Both the position numbers and the translations under genes were made by a program. Shown here one piece after another: positions 38,566-47,351 of a DNA stretch of 64,000 bases. The stretch is taken from NCBI RefSeq assembly GCF_000314975.1, contig NZ_BAEN01000004.1:44629-108628 (forward strand), written 5' to 3'. This stretch comes from Aliiglaciecola lipolytica E3 (GTDB lineage Bacteria > Pseudomonadota > Gammaproteobacteria > Enterobacterales > Alteromonadaceae). How positions within the stretch are numbered: the stretch's first letter is position 1; each line of letters opens with the position of its first letter. The notes beneath the pieces were generated by a model. It saw only the letters and a list, made by a program, of their open reading frames with translations. It was not told where the DNA came from and searched no databases.

Positions 38566-39414
38566 ATGAAAACAGTTAAATTGCTACTAATAATGAGTTT
38601 GTCTTATGCCTTAATTGCATGCAGTCCACAACAGGCACAGTCGTCAAGTCAAACAACTGAAAAACAACTCGCTGCTAATTCAGAAGAAACACAGGATAAC
38701 GCAGTGGATTTACCTTCTTGCTCTTACAGCTTAGGTTTTGATGTCTGGGAACCCTATCAATATGTCAATGTTGATGGAGACATTAAAGGACTAGATATCG
38801 AAATTGTCACCGAAGTGCTAAAAGAAATGGGCTGTAACGTCACTTTCGTCAGAGGTACTTGGGTATCCTTGTTGGAAGATTTACGCGAAGGCAATGTAGA
38901 TTTGTTACTCGGCGCTTCAAAAACGCCTGCACGCGAAGACTTCGCGTATTTTAGTGATCCCTATCGCACAGAAGAATTCTCTTTGTATATTCGTAAAGAC
39001 GATTCAACGCGGGCAGGTTATGCAGATATTGATGAGTTTATTTCAAATGGCAGTAAAATTGGCGTTGTAGGTGATTATTACTACGGCCCGGAGATTTCCA
39101 TTTTACAAGATAGTAAAGCAACTTCTACGAATTTTGTCAGTGGTATTATGGGCGAACTCAATATTGCGCGATTGCTCGATATGGATATTGACGGTTATTT
39201 AGAAGACAGTTTCGTGGGTGCGTCAATGTTACGCAGAAAAGCATTAGACAATTACATTGTTGCCCATGGGTTTACCGTAACCACGGGAGATATTTACGTC
39301 ATGTTTAGCCAAGCCAGCGTATCAGAAGAAGAGGTACAGCAATTCAATTTGTATTTAGATGCGCTTAAGGAAATGGATAGCTACAAAAAAACGTTGCAGA
39401 AATATAGTCAGTAA
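38566..39414 (+). CDS. Lipoprotein solute-binding protein (family 3)
   Basis: A 282-residue protein with a lipobox (LIACS, Cys about 19) and a spacer rich in Q, S and E. The binding domain starts near CSYSLGFDVWEPYQYVN and has GDIKGLDIEIVTEVLKEMGCNVTF, NVDLLLGASKTPAREDFAYFSDPY, typical of amino-acid-type family 3 proteins. No transporter genes are adjacent. ATG 38566 follows AAGGA at 38550-38554. Confidence 0.9.
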   Translation: MKTVKLLLIMSLSYALIACSPQQAQSSSQTTEKQLAANSEETQDNAVDLPSCSYSLGFDVWEPYQYVNVDGDIKGLDIEIVTEVLKEMGCNVTFVRGTWVSLLEDLREGNVDLLLGASKTPAREDFAYFSDPYRTEEFSLYIRKDDSTRAGYADIDEFISNGSKIGVVGDYYYGPEISILQDSKATSTNFVSGIMGELNIARLLDMDIDGYLEDSFVGASMLRRKALDNYIVAHGFTVTTGDIYVMFSQASVSEEEVQQFNLYLDALKEMDSYKKTLQKYSQ

Positions 39415-39554
39415 TTCGCTTTAGGATGAATTGAAATGCACTTACCCACGCATCTTTTTTATCGATGAACTAAAGAGTTCTGTGCATTTTACGTTCGCTT
39501 TTGGTATAAGTGAATAATTGAAAAGGGCAGGTGAATCTAAGCAGTGGGAGAATA

Positions 39555-40001
39555 ATGGAAATTCATTTAGATGAATCAGCTGTAGAGCTAATTCAATTAT
39601 CGCTGGCTCCAGTGTTTTTAATTGTAGGCATGGGGCAGATGCTTAATGTTGTGACTGGACGATTGGCTCGAATTATCGACAGAGCGCGTTATTGGGAACG
39701 GATAGGAGAGATCGACGTCAGCAAGATAAACGACCGGGCAAAAGGTGAATTGAAGTCGTTACGCAGAAGAATGCGATTTGCCAATTGGGCGGTAACCTTT
39801 ATTACTGCTGCCGCAGTTACAGTGTGTCTGGACGTTATTTTATTATTGTTAAATGGTCTGATAACGGTAAATTTAGATGTGACGATAATCACCATGTTTA
39901 TTTTTGGATTACTACTGATTACCGGCGGATTAATTTCGTTCTTTTTAGAAGTCAGTATCGCCAATGCGTCTTTAAAGATCGCAGCGTATGATGAAATGTA
40001 A
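39555..40001 (+). CDS. DUF2721 membrane protein
   Basis: About 148 residues from ATG 39555, which has GGGAG (39546-39550) just upstream; the frame also opens at GTG 39531. Pattern SLAPVFLIVGMGQMLNVVTGRLARIIDRAR (about 16-45) is the DUF2721 signature, followed by two more helices (about 75-97, 101-135). Family function unknown. A strong terminator follows at 40005. Confidence 0.9.
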   Translation: MEIHLDESAVELIQLSLAPVFLIVGMGQMLNVVTGRLARIIDRARYWERIGEIDVSKINDRAKGELKSLRRRMRFANWAVTFITAAAVTVCLDVILLLLNGLITVNLDVTIITMFIFGLLLITGGLISFFLEVSIANASLKIAAYDEM

Positions 40002-40004
40002 CAG

Positions 40005-40034
40005 CAGACCCAGTTAATAACTGGGTCTGTTTTT
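40005..40034 (+). terminator. Rho-independent terminator after DUF2721 gene
   Basis: CAGACCCAGTTA pairs with TAACTGGGTCTG (40005-40016 and 40018-40029) and is followed by TTTTT. The end of the cytochrome gene on the other strand overlaps the T run. Confidence 0.9.
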
Positions 40035-41148
40035 AATGACCTTCCAATTCTTCATCTATTACTTCTAACCCTTCAGCACGAACTACGGGGTAACCTAAGT
40101 TCATCCAACCGAATATGCCTTCATATAATACGGCTGTGTTGTTGTAGCCAGCGTCATTAAATTTTTCCATCACATATTCAGCAGCAGCGCGAGGGCAGGA
40201 ACAATAACCAACAATTAACACATCCTTTGGCATGTCTCCCACTCGACTTTCAATATCAGAATAGTATGGAAATGGTACTGAGCCTGCTAGATGAGCTCGT
40301 TGCCAAACAGAAGTTACCCGAGTATCTATCAATACCATACGTTTATTGGCTTGCATAGCTGCATGTAAATCTTTAGAGGAAACGTATTTTCCCTGATCTA
40401 ATTCGAATTTTGCATTTTCTCCTTCCGGGTTAATGACATATTGGTCTGGGGTAGGGATTGCTTGCAATGCGACCTTGGTTATTTTCGCTGCGCTGGCTTT
40501 ACTGCGAATAAATGCAGTGACATTATCAATGTCTTCCTCAGATAGAGTTTCAGCAAACGGCAACATTGGAGTGCCATCTCGGCCTTGCTCGATTGCATAA
40601 CGGATAAACTCGTCTTTATTGTGGGCTAGAAAAGATGGATTGAATAAAGCTGGAGCGGTGATACCTTCTCCATTTTCGCCGTGACAGGTTGTGCAATATT
40701 GTTGATAAATTTTTGCGCCTTTAGGTACATCGCCGTGAACGGGGTTTTCACTCAGTTTTACTCGCTGCGCGCCAGATTGCCAAAACAGCCAGTAAGTTAA
40801 GTCCCATGTTTCATCGAGTGTCATTGGGCCGCCAACTTCATCTAAATAACCACCCATAGCTGTGCCATGACGGCCATATGACATGGGGCGCAAAATCGAG
40901 TGAGGAACACCCGATTCAAACAGGCTTTTACTGCGCAGCGATGGCGCGTGATCATTTTTGTGGCCTTCGCGGTTGTCGCCGTGGCACAAAGCACAATACT
41001 TTTGATAATTGTTTGCTGCTACTTTGGCTTGTTCTTCTGTTAATTCTCGTGGGGGATCTTGTTTTTCATACTGACTTTTCGCCAACGCAGCTTGCGCGAA
41101 TCCAGGCGTAACCATCACTAACCAAAATAACCATTTGTAGTTTTTCAT
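40033..41148 (-). CDS. Dihaem cytochrome c fused to a rhodanese domain
   Basis: A 371-residue periplasmic protein with a signal peptide (ends near AQA-ALAK). Two class I cytochrome c domains follow, with haem sites CALCHG (about residue 51) and CTTCHG (about 151); distal Met candidates lie in RPMSYGRHGTAMGG and GTPMLPFA. From about residue 258 a rhodanese-like domain appears (LIDTRVTSVWQRAHLAGSVPF ... VLIVGYCSCPRAAAEYV ... GIFGWMNLGYPV). Its active loop reads CSCPRA, unlike the classical CxxGxR. It may couple sulphur-group transfer to electron transfer; that is inference. It stands alone. Confidence 0.92.
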   Translation of the reverse strand: MKNYKWLFWLVMVTPGFAQAALAKSQYEKQDPPRELTEEQAKVAANNYQKYCALCHGDNREGHKNDHAPSLRSKSLFESGVPHSILRPMSYGRHGTAMGGYLDEVGGPMTLDETWDLTYWLFWQSGAQRVKLSENPVHGDVPKGAKIYQQYCTTCHGENGEGITAPALFNPSFLAHNKDEFIRYAIEQGRDGTPMLPFAETLSEEDIDNVTAFIRSKASAAKITKVALQAIPTPDQYVINPEGENAKFELDQGKYVSSKDLHAAMQANKRMVLIDTRVTSVWQRAHLAGSVPFPYYSDIESRVGDMPKDVLIVGYCSCPRAAAEYVMEKFNDAGYNNTAVLYEGIFGWMNLGYPVVRAEGLEVIDEELEGH

Positions 41149-41407
41149 AACTACTCTCCATGTACATAGGCCTTGGATCTTCCATTGCCCCAGAAATAGT
41201 GTTTTGTTTATTTAACGCCTTTTACTGTCGGTTTTCAATCAAATGCTCTTAGCTTTCTTAAGCATAATAAGTTTATTTTGTTCAGTAAGCTTAATCATTC
41301 AGTTCGTCAAAGCGATGACAGCTTATGATTTTAAAGCTAAGCCAAAGAAAACAACCACAGATAATATATTTGATGAAGTATGCGTTATGCTACATAATGT
41401 ATCTCAT

Positions 41408-41442
41408 CGTATCGTATCGTATCGTATCGTATTGTATTGTAT
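41408..41442. repeat. Pentanucleotide microsatellite (seven units)
   Basis: Five perfect CGTAT units (41408-41432) run into two TGTAT units (41433-41442). The tract lies 17 bases upstream of the ParD-like start at 41460. Unit number change would alter the spacing to any promoter upstream and also the phase of the open frame that crosses it. Confidence 0.95.
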
Positions 41443-41459
41443 TTATTTGGTTGGTCTGC

Positions 41460-41666
41460 ATGGGCATCGTAAAAATTTCCGAAGGACTTCACGAAGAAGT
41501 CAGAAAAAATAGTGCTGTAATGGAGCGTTCAATTAATTCTCAAGCGGAATTTTGGATCAAAATAGGTCGTTTAGCCGAACAAAACCCCACCTTGACCTAT
41601 GAGCAAATTCTCGAACGTGAAATGCGCCAGAAAAATGTTACCACTGTGAAGTTAGTCAATGAGTGA
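41460..41666 (+). CDS. ParD-like family protein
   Basis: A 68-residue protein from ATG 41460, starting MGIVKISEGLHEEVRKNSAVMERSINSQ, which matches the ParD_like family of putative ribbon-helix-helix antitoxins. An upstream ATG at 41325 is in the same frame but its product would begin with a poor membrane-like segment read through the microsatellite. Its stop lies 8 bases inside the methionine aminopeptidase gene, so the two are translationally linked. No ParE toxin is nearby. Whether it has antitoxin activity is unknown. Confidence 0.85.
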   Translation: MGIVKISEGLHEEVRKNSAVMERSINSQAEFWIKIGRLAEQNPTLTYEQILEREMRQKNVTTVKLVNE

Positions 41667-42444
41667 CATAAAGATTAAATCTCAAGAAGAAATTTCGCTT
41701 ATGCGCGAGTCTGGGCAGTTACTTGCGAAGGTGTTTGGCGCTCTGGATGAGGTTGTTCAACTAGGTATCACTACCATGGAAATCAATGATTTTGTGGAAG
41801 ATTACATAGTGATAACGCTAAACGCTAGACCTGCCAGTAAAGGACAATACGGCTACCAATATGTGTTGAACTCTTCTATCAACGAAGTTGTTTGTCATGG
41901 TGTACCTTCGCATCACAAAAAGTTAAGAAATGGCGATATAGTCAATATCGATATTACTTTGGAGAAGAATGGATACATTGCTGATAGTAGCAAAATGTAT
42001 GAAATTGGCAGCTGTTCGCCGATCGCAAAAAAGTTGGTGGCGGTGACTTATGAAGCGATGTGGAAAGGTATTGCTTGCATCAAACCAGGAGCAACCACCG
42101 GGGATATTGGTCATGCCATACAATCATATTCTGAACTAAATGGATTCAGTGTTGTTAGAGAGTATTGTGGTCATGGTATTGGACAGGAAATGCATGAAGC
42201 ACCTCAAATTTTGCATTTTGGAGCACCTAATAGTGGCATTACACTAGAACCTGGAATGACCTTTACGGTTGAACCAATGATTAATCAAGGTAGCTACAAA
42301 ACCAAGCAAAAAAAAGATGGTTGGACTGTTATAACTAGAGACAAAAAACTTTCCGCGCAATGGGAACATACAATTCTGGTGACCAGCGATGGCTACGAAG
42401 TGTTAACGCTGCGGCCGGAAGAAAAGTGCTTAGATGGGTCTTAA
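41659..42444 (+). CDS. map: Type I methionine aminopeptidase
   Basis: A 261-residue enzyme removing N-terminal Met. The substrate His is in VCHGVPS (about residue 79). Metal ligands appear in NIDITLEKNGYIADSSKM (two Asp), GHGIGQEMHEAPQ (His), FTVEPMINQG (Glu) and AQWEHTILV (Glu), so all five are present. It lacks the zinc-finger N-terminus. It overlaps the ParD-like gene by 8 bases. A housekeeping map would usually sit beside rpsB/tsf, so this is probably a second, accessory copy. Confidence 0.93.
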   Translation: MSDIKIKSQEEISLMRESGQLLAKVFGALDEVVQLGITTMEINDFVEDYIVITLNARPASKGQYGYQYVLNSSINEVVCHGVPSHHKKLRNGDIVNIDITLEKNGYIADSSKMYEIGSCSPIAKKLVAVTYEAMWKGIACIKPGATTGDIGHAIQSYSELNGFSVVREYCGHGIGQEMHEAPQILHFGAPNSGITLEPGMTFTVEPMINQGSYKTKQKKDGWTVITRDKKLSAQWEHTILVTSDGYEVLTLRPEEKCLDGS

Positions 42445-42544
42445 CCTTAAACATGGTTTGGCCCGCTAGATTTTTGAGTTAGAATGTCTGGCTGTAGTAA
42501 CAGAATAATTAAAAACTAAATCACATAGCATTAGGGAAGTACAA

Positions 42545-43336
42545 ATGTGGAAAGCAACAAAAACACTTACGTTACTAATATGTCTTATTTTAACTGCGTG
42601 TTCGTCACCCTATACAATTTCCACCAAAAAACCACTTATCGATAAAGATGATGAGCTAATGTTGTTAGCAGGCTACAAAAAAGCTTATTTTAAATTAGAT
42701 ACTAAAGACTCACTGAGCGGTTTTATGGGTGAGAATCAACGCTATATCGATCAAAAAACGGTGCTTGATATTGTCGCTAACGACGGCATCCTTTCCTTGG
42801 AAATGCCGGTTACTATTAGCAAAGAATTTGATTGCTACAGGTTAGATATTCAGACAAGTAAAAAAAACAGTTCTAGTGAATCTGATACTCAAACCTATTA
42901 TTTGAAGATCAGTAAAGGCAATGTTGAAGATTTATACATAATGAACTTACTTGAGTCCTGTTATGTGGATGAGTCAGATGATGAATATAAATATAATTAT
43001 TCTCCATTTACCCTGAAAAACGATACGGTCACATTTTTTATTTTTGAAGATGATGAGATGGCTAGTTTGACTAAAGCTTGGTATCAAGGATTAAACTTTG
43101 TGCAACGGTTTTGGTTTGATGTAAGCGAAAACCCAACTGATGACAGCAAAGTACGCGCTAAAAAACCTATTATTTTCGAAAATAGCAGAGGACTCAATGC
43201 CATGATGGAGTATGTCTATTATCATCAATTTGAAGGTGATAAGTTCGTGGTGCAATTAGGCGAAGCCTCTGAACAAGACAAAGAGTTATTTAGTCGCTAC
43301 GACCGAGCGTTAAAAAGAAAAGAAAATAAAGGCTAA
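42545..43336 (+). CDS. Lipoprotein of unknown function
   Basis: A 263-residue protein with a lipobox (LILTACSS, Cys about 19). The mature part is acidic and beta-rich, with no recognised domain: GYKKAYFKLDTKDSLSGFMG, CYRLDIQTSKK and FIFEDDEMASLTKAW. ATG 42545 follows TAGGGAAG (42532-42539). An A/T-rich hairpin lies downstream at 43365-43398. Confidence 0.75.
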   Translation: MWKATKTLTLLICLILTACSSPYTISTKKPLIDKDDELMLLAGYKKAYFKLDTKDSLSGFMGENQRYIDQKTVLDIVANDGILSLEMPVTISKEFDCYRLDIQTSKKNSSSESDTQTYYLKISKGNVEDLYIMNLLESCYVDESDDEYKYNYSPFTLKNDTVTFFIFEDDEMASLTKAWYQGLNFVQRFWFDVSENPTDDSKVRAKKPIIFENSRGLNAMMEYVYYHQFEGDKFVVQLGEASEQDKELFSRYDRALKRKENKG

Positions 43337-43364
43337 GCTTCTGCATTAGCAAATGGATTCGTTT

Positions 43365-43398
43365 CGCTCTAAATTCAATATATTTTGCGTTTAGAGCG
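43365..43398 (+). terminator. Possible hairpin terminator
   Basis: CGCTCTAAA (43365-43373) pairs with TTTAGAGCG (43390-43398); the loop is 16 bases and TATTTT follows. The stem is short, so the call is tentative. Confidence 0.4.
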
Positions 43399-43458
43399 TA
43401 TTTTCAAATACTAAGTGTTTATAATACGCCCTTTCGTTTTTAAGGTAGTATCCGTAGT

Positions 43459-43839
43459 ATGTCATTTTTATTGAATATCATCCGTAATTTCCTTGGCTAT
43501 ATCATTGTTCTAGTAGACTTTATTACTCGCCCCTCTAAACAAAAACGCAGCGCGCAAGCACAACAACAAGTGGAGCAAGAACTTCAATCCATGGCGTTGT
43601 ATCAATTTTTTGCCTGCCCGTTTTGTATTAAAACTCGCCGTGCACTGCATCGATTGAATCTTCCAATGCAAACTCGCAATGCTAAAAAGGGCAGTGAGTA
43701 TCGTACTGAGTTAGCTCAGCAGGGCGGCAAAAGTAAAGTACCCTGTTTACGCATTAGCGAAGATAACAAAGATGTTTGGATGTATGAAAGCTCAGACATT
43801 ATAAAATATTTAGAACAGCGTTTTGGAACTGTTAACTAA
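43459..43839 (+). CDS. Membrane-anchored glutaredoxin/GST-N domain protein
   Basis: A 126-residue protein with a hydrophobic N-terminal helix (about residues 4-22) and a glutaredoxin-like thioredoxin fold: MALYQFFACPFCIKTRRALHRL gives the CPFC redox pair, GGKSKVPCLRI the cis-Pro loop, and YESSDIIKYLEQRF the C-terminal helix. The active site would face the cytoplasm if the anchor is in-out, but topology is not certain. It converges with the YcaQ-type gene (3 bases apart). Confidence 0.9.
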   Translation: MSFLLNIIRNFLGYIIVLVDFITRPSKQKRSAQAQQQVEQELQSMALYQFFACPFCIKTRRALHRLNLPMQTRNAKKGSEYRTELAQQGGKSKVPCLRISEDNKDVWMYESSDIIKYLEQRFGTVN

Positions 43840-43842
43840 AAT

Positions 43843-45057
43843 TTAAAAGTGCAACTTTTCGATTTGCTGTTGGTATGTGATAGCGTGTTGAGTTGACAAT
43901 GAATGGGCACTAGTTAATCGTTTTAATTCAATACTATCACCTTGGTTAAAAGTCAAAAATGCCTTTAAAGTGGGAAGAAATGCTTGTAAAAAAGCCTCAA
44001 TTTTTGAGGTTTCAATGTGTAGATGTTGTATATGTAATCGACCAGTTTTTCTATCTATCTTGGCATCCATGCGTCCAGCAAAATTATCAGCCCATAACAA
44101 TGGTAAGCTGAAATAGCCATACTTGCGTTTAGTTTGTGGTAAATAGCATTCAATCTGATAATCAAAACCAAACAACTGTAGTATTCGTTTTCGTTGAATT
44201 AATAAATTGTCAAAAGGTGACAAAATTTTCACTTGTGAGCGCTTAATTTGGCTTCTTAACAAGTTATTACTGTTAGGTAGAGCGTAATAATATTGTCCTT
44301 CACATTTCAACAGTCGCAATTCATTATTCTCAAGCATCTCTGTGCATTGTCGTGCTACTTTTGCTTTAATACCTTTGCGTAGGTAGGTGATTTCTGACAA
44401 AGTTGCTAATCCGTTGGCTTGTAAACATCGGGTAATTAAATAACGAAAAAACTCCTCATCTGTGGGAGGGATTGTGTTTGTGTCTGCAGGTAAGGCCCTT
44501 TCTGTAAGATCATATACTTTTTGAAAACCACGTCGTTCGATTGTCATTACTTTGCCTTCCATAAACAGCTGTTCCAGAGCCTTTTTGGCGGGTTTCCAAT
44601 CCCACCAACCCGAAGATTTTTCTCCACCACTACGCTCGAAATCTTTGGCTCGCAAAGGACCTTCATAGCTAATTCGCTGAAGAATTTCATGATTAAGTTT
44701 TACATCTTTTGTATGCCAATGCTTGTCGCCTCCCGCAAAGGCTTGTTTTCTAGGTAATGAAAAACGGTAATCTTCGATAGGTAAATAGGCTGCAGCATGC
44801 GACCAATATTCAAATATTTGTTTATCTTTCATTAATAGAGCGAGCATGTCTACTGAGTAATCATTCACACGACTCCAAAAGCTGTGGTGGTGTGCGCGTT
44901 CTACAACCGAGATGGTATCGATTTGTACATAACTCAGTTGTTGCAGGGCACTTAAAACGCCTTTTGTCCCGTAGCCGAAGGGGTTTACTTTATGTAACCC
45001 TTGACTCACGATCGCTAATTTTCGCGCTTCACTCAGGCTGATATGTTGGGCATCCAT
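43843..45057 (-). CDS. YcaQ/AlkZ-type interstrand-crosslink DNA glycosylase
   Basis: A 404-residue winged-helix protein of the HTH_42 family. The N-terminus has the catalytic-type motif Q-x-D in SYVQIDTISVVERAHHH (about residues 35-51), as in Escherichia coli YcaQ, which removes alkylated bases and opens DNA crosslinks. EYWSHAAAYLPIEDYRFSLP and a C-terminal NLLIQRKRILQLFGFDYQIECY are family segments. With the FAN1-like gene at 18326 this is the second crosslink-repair candidate in the window. Confidence 0.9.
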   Translation of the reverse strand: MDAQHISLSEARKLAIVSQGLHKVNPFGYGTKGVLSALQQLSYVQIDTISVVERAHHHSFWSRVNDYSVDMLALLMKDKQIFEYWSHAAAYLPIEDYRFSLPRKQAFAGGDKHWHTKDVKLNHEILQRISYEGPLRAKDFERSGGEKSSGWWDWKPAKKALEQLFMEGKVMTIERRGFQKVYDLTERALPADTNTIPPTDEEFFRYLITRCLQANGLATLSEITYLRKGIKAKVARQCTEMLENNELRLLKCEGQYYYALPNSNNLLRSQIKRSQVKILSPFDNLLIQRKRILQLFGFDYQIECYLPQTKRKYGYFSLPLLWADNFAGRMDAKIDRKTGRLHIQHLHIETSKIEAFLQAFLPTLKAFLTFNQGDSIELKRLTSAHSLSTQHAITYQQQIEKLHF

Positions 45058-45436
45058 CTATATCACGTGTTGTCTAAATTGAGGGGGTAGTATAGTACTG
45101 TAAAAGCGACGCACTCAAGTGTCAGTTTCCAGCTAATCGGTTACTGGTGTGGTCACTAATTACTTAACTGTCTAGTGTCATAGGAGCGGAGTAGAATGGG
45201 GGAAGATTGTCGAAGATGGCATTTTCCGTCCGACTTTTTTACACTTATTTTAAACTTGTTTTGCATGGTAAATTATTAACCTAATTAATCAGTACGTTAA
45301 CTATTTGGCTCGAATAATGCTGCCTTTAATATTCTATATGCAAGTTATTTGTATGTCCTTGCATCAATTCTTTCGACAAGGTACCTCAAGTTAAATGATG
45401 TTTTGATATCTTGCCTTTTTACAAAGGTAGAAATCT

Positions 45437-46180
45437 ATGAACAACCTATTTAAACCAAGTTATTTAATGTCAGTTCTGACATGTTTCATTCTAATATCTA
45501 ATTCAGTTTTTGCCGTAATAATCAGAGACAATGAGCCTATAGCACAGGGCACGTTTGTGGGTATCGAGTTCACTGCACCAGAAGATCCGCCTTCGCCAAT
45601 AACCGATTTGCATTTTGAATTGCCATTTGACGCGTCTCTGGGCCCCTCGTTTGGCTCACCAAACATTTTTAGCTATGACTGGGATCATGTTGTTTTTGCC
45701 GACACAGTGTATAACAGTGCTGGCGAGCAAATAGAGGTAACAGGTGCTTCTCAAGGTCTAATCGATCGTGACGAACACGGTGGCCTTTTAGATGCTTTTG
45801 ATGTGTTTGCATTTTGCTTAGATTTTGGCAGCGAAATAATGCCGGGCGAAACCATTACGCTTATCATCGACGCATTATTTGAAGATGCTGAAATGATATT
45901 TGAAAACTATGAAGATTTATTAGCATCCTTGAGTTGGTCTTTGGCCGACGGCACTTTTGTCTCTGGTAGCGGCATCAAAGGAAATGTATTCCCACCAGGA
46001 GACATTGAACTTTTGCAAGGCGGGTTGAAAGATGGAAAAGGTGGTTTCATGCCTATTAAAGTAGATGAAAATGACACTGTAAGACGCACTTTTGACGTGA
46101 GTTCTCCAGCCACAATCCATCTTTTTTCAGTCGCTTTATTGGTTACGTTGTTATTTGGTTTACAAAACAAAGCCATTTAA
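45437..46180 (+). CDS. Secreted protein with PEP-CTERM-like C-terminus
   Basis: A 247-residue protein with a signal peptide (ends near NSVFA-VIIR). The body is beta-rich and acidic (IAQGTFVGIEFTAPEDPPSP, GETITLIID). The last 25 residues (VSSPATIHLFSVALLVTLL then FGLQNKAI) have the layout of a PEP-CTERM sorting tail: a short Pro motif, a membrane helix and a weakly basic end; V-S-S-P replaces V-P-E-P. PEP-CTERM proteins are processed by an exosortase, which is not in this window. Function unknown. A terminator follows. Confidence 0.72.
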   Translation: MNNLFKPSYLMSVLTCFILISNSVFAVIIRDNEPIAQGTFVGIEFTAPEDPPSPITDLHFELPFDASLGPSFGSPNIFSYDWDHVVFADTVYNSAGEQIEVTGASQGLIDRDEHGGLLDAFDVFAFCLDFGSEIMPGETITLIIDALFEDAEMIFENYEDLLASLSWSLADGTFVSGSGIKGNVFPPGDIELLQGGLKDGKGGFMPIKVDENDTVRRTFDVSSPATIHLFSVALLVTLLFGLQNKAI

Positions 46181-46224
46181 TACAGGTAACATGTTTAGGA
46201 GTTTAAAAAGGCAAAGTACGAGTC

Positions 46225-46261
46225 AAAATAGGAGTCTGTGAATAGCAGGCTTCTATTTTTA
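46225..46261 (+). terminator. Terminator after the PEP-CTERM-like gene
   Basis: AATAGGAGTCTG pairs imperfectly with CAGGCTTCTATT and is followed by TTTT. Stem about 12 bases with two mismatches. Confidence 0.6.
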
Positions 46262-46457
46262 ACTTTATATGAACCCCCTTAAATACATTCCTCAGCTATA
46301 CTTCTAGTACATCAAAGATGTGTTAAAACTATAGTCGCCTTAAACAACAAAAAGTCTCAATACTAGTGTTTATGCTTATCCGAATTTTCGTCACTGGCTA
46401 TACTTTTTTTGATCCTTTTGGCATGTATTTACTTAGCATTAAGTAGAGGTAGTTCAC

Positions 46458-47351
46458 ATGAATTTTCTAATAACAGGTGGTAGCGGTTTAATCGGCACTC
46501 ACTTGATTGCCCAACTTAGCGATAAACATAGCATTACAGTATTAACTCGCCATCCCGAAAGTGCGGCTAAAAAACTGGGTAAATCGCCAAATTATATTAC
46601 TAGCCTAAATCAGTTAGCGACTTTAGATGATTATGACGTGGTGATAAATTTGGCGGGTGAACCTATAATTAATAAACGCTGGTCGACAAAACAAAAAGCT
46701 AAAATAGAAAAAAGCCGATGGGGAACGACAGCGAAATTAGGGGAATTATTTGCAGCAAGTAAAAATCCTCCAGCACTGCTTATCAGTGGCTCAGCGATAG
46801 GTTTTTATGGCCGCCAAGATAAACAAAAAATTGATGAAAGTTTTGATATTCCAAACCAGGAATATAGCCATGCACTATGTGCTATGTGGGAAAAGTTAGC
46901 GCTCGAAATAGCGAATGATAAAACCCGTGTTTGTGTGCTTCGCACAGGTATTGTTTTATCTTCAAAGGGCGGGGCACTAGATAAAATGACATTGCCCTTC
47001 AAAATGGGATTAGGTGGTCCTATCGGCTCGGGAGATCATTATATGTCGTGGATCCATATCGACGATATGGTTGGCGGCATTTTGCATCTAATAGACAATG
47101 CAAATTGCACTGGAATTTATAACTTCACAGCACCTAACCCAGTAACCAATAAAGAATTTTCAAAAGCATTGGCGAATGCACTGAATCGACCCTGTTTACT
47201 TACGACTCCAAAGATTGCCTTGAAACTCGCTATGGGTGAGATGGCAGACTTACTAATTTATGGGCAACGCGTTGTTCCCAAAAAATTGCTCAACAGTGGT
47301 TTTTTATTTGTTTTTCCCACAATTGAGGATGCGTTTTCGGATTTGTATTAA
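46458..47351 (+). CDS. TIGR01777-type NAD-dependent epimerase (YfcH family)
   Basis: A 297-residue SDR-like protein: nucleotide-binding FLITGGSGLIGTHLI at the N-terminus, VVINLAGEPIINKRWSTKQK, SGSAIGFYG, CVLRTGIVLSSKGGALDKM and MSWIHIDDMVGGILHL, which is the TIGR01777 signature order. The substrate is unknown. ATG 46458 has AGAGGT (46445-46450) before it. C-terminal DUF1731-like segment present. Confidence 0.93.
   Translation: MNFLITGGSGLIGTHLIAQLSDKHSITVLTRHPESAAKKLGKSPNYITSLNQLATLDDYDVVINLAGEPIINKRWSTKQKAKIEKSRWGTTAKLGELFAASKNPPALLISGSAIGFYGRQDKQKIDESFDIPNQEYSHALCAMWEKLALEIANDKTRVCVLRTGIVLSSKGGALDKMTLPFKMGLGGPIGSGDHYMSWIHIDDMVGGILHLIDNANCTGIYNFTAPNPVTNKEFSKALANALNRPCLLTTPKIALKLAMGEMADLLIYGQRVVPKKLLNSGFLFVFPTIEDAFSDLY

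Noticed and set aside
41243..41512. 89-codon open frame across the microsatellite
   Set aside because: Its C-terminal half is the ParD-like gene in a wrong frame; no similarity seen.
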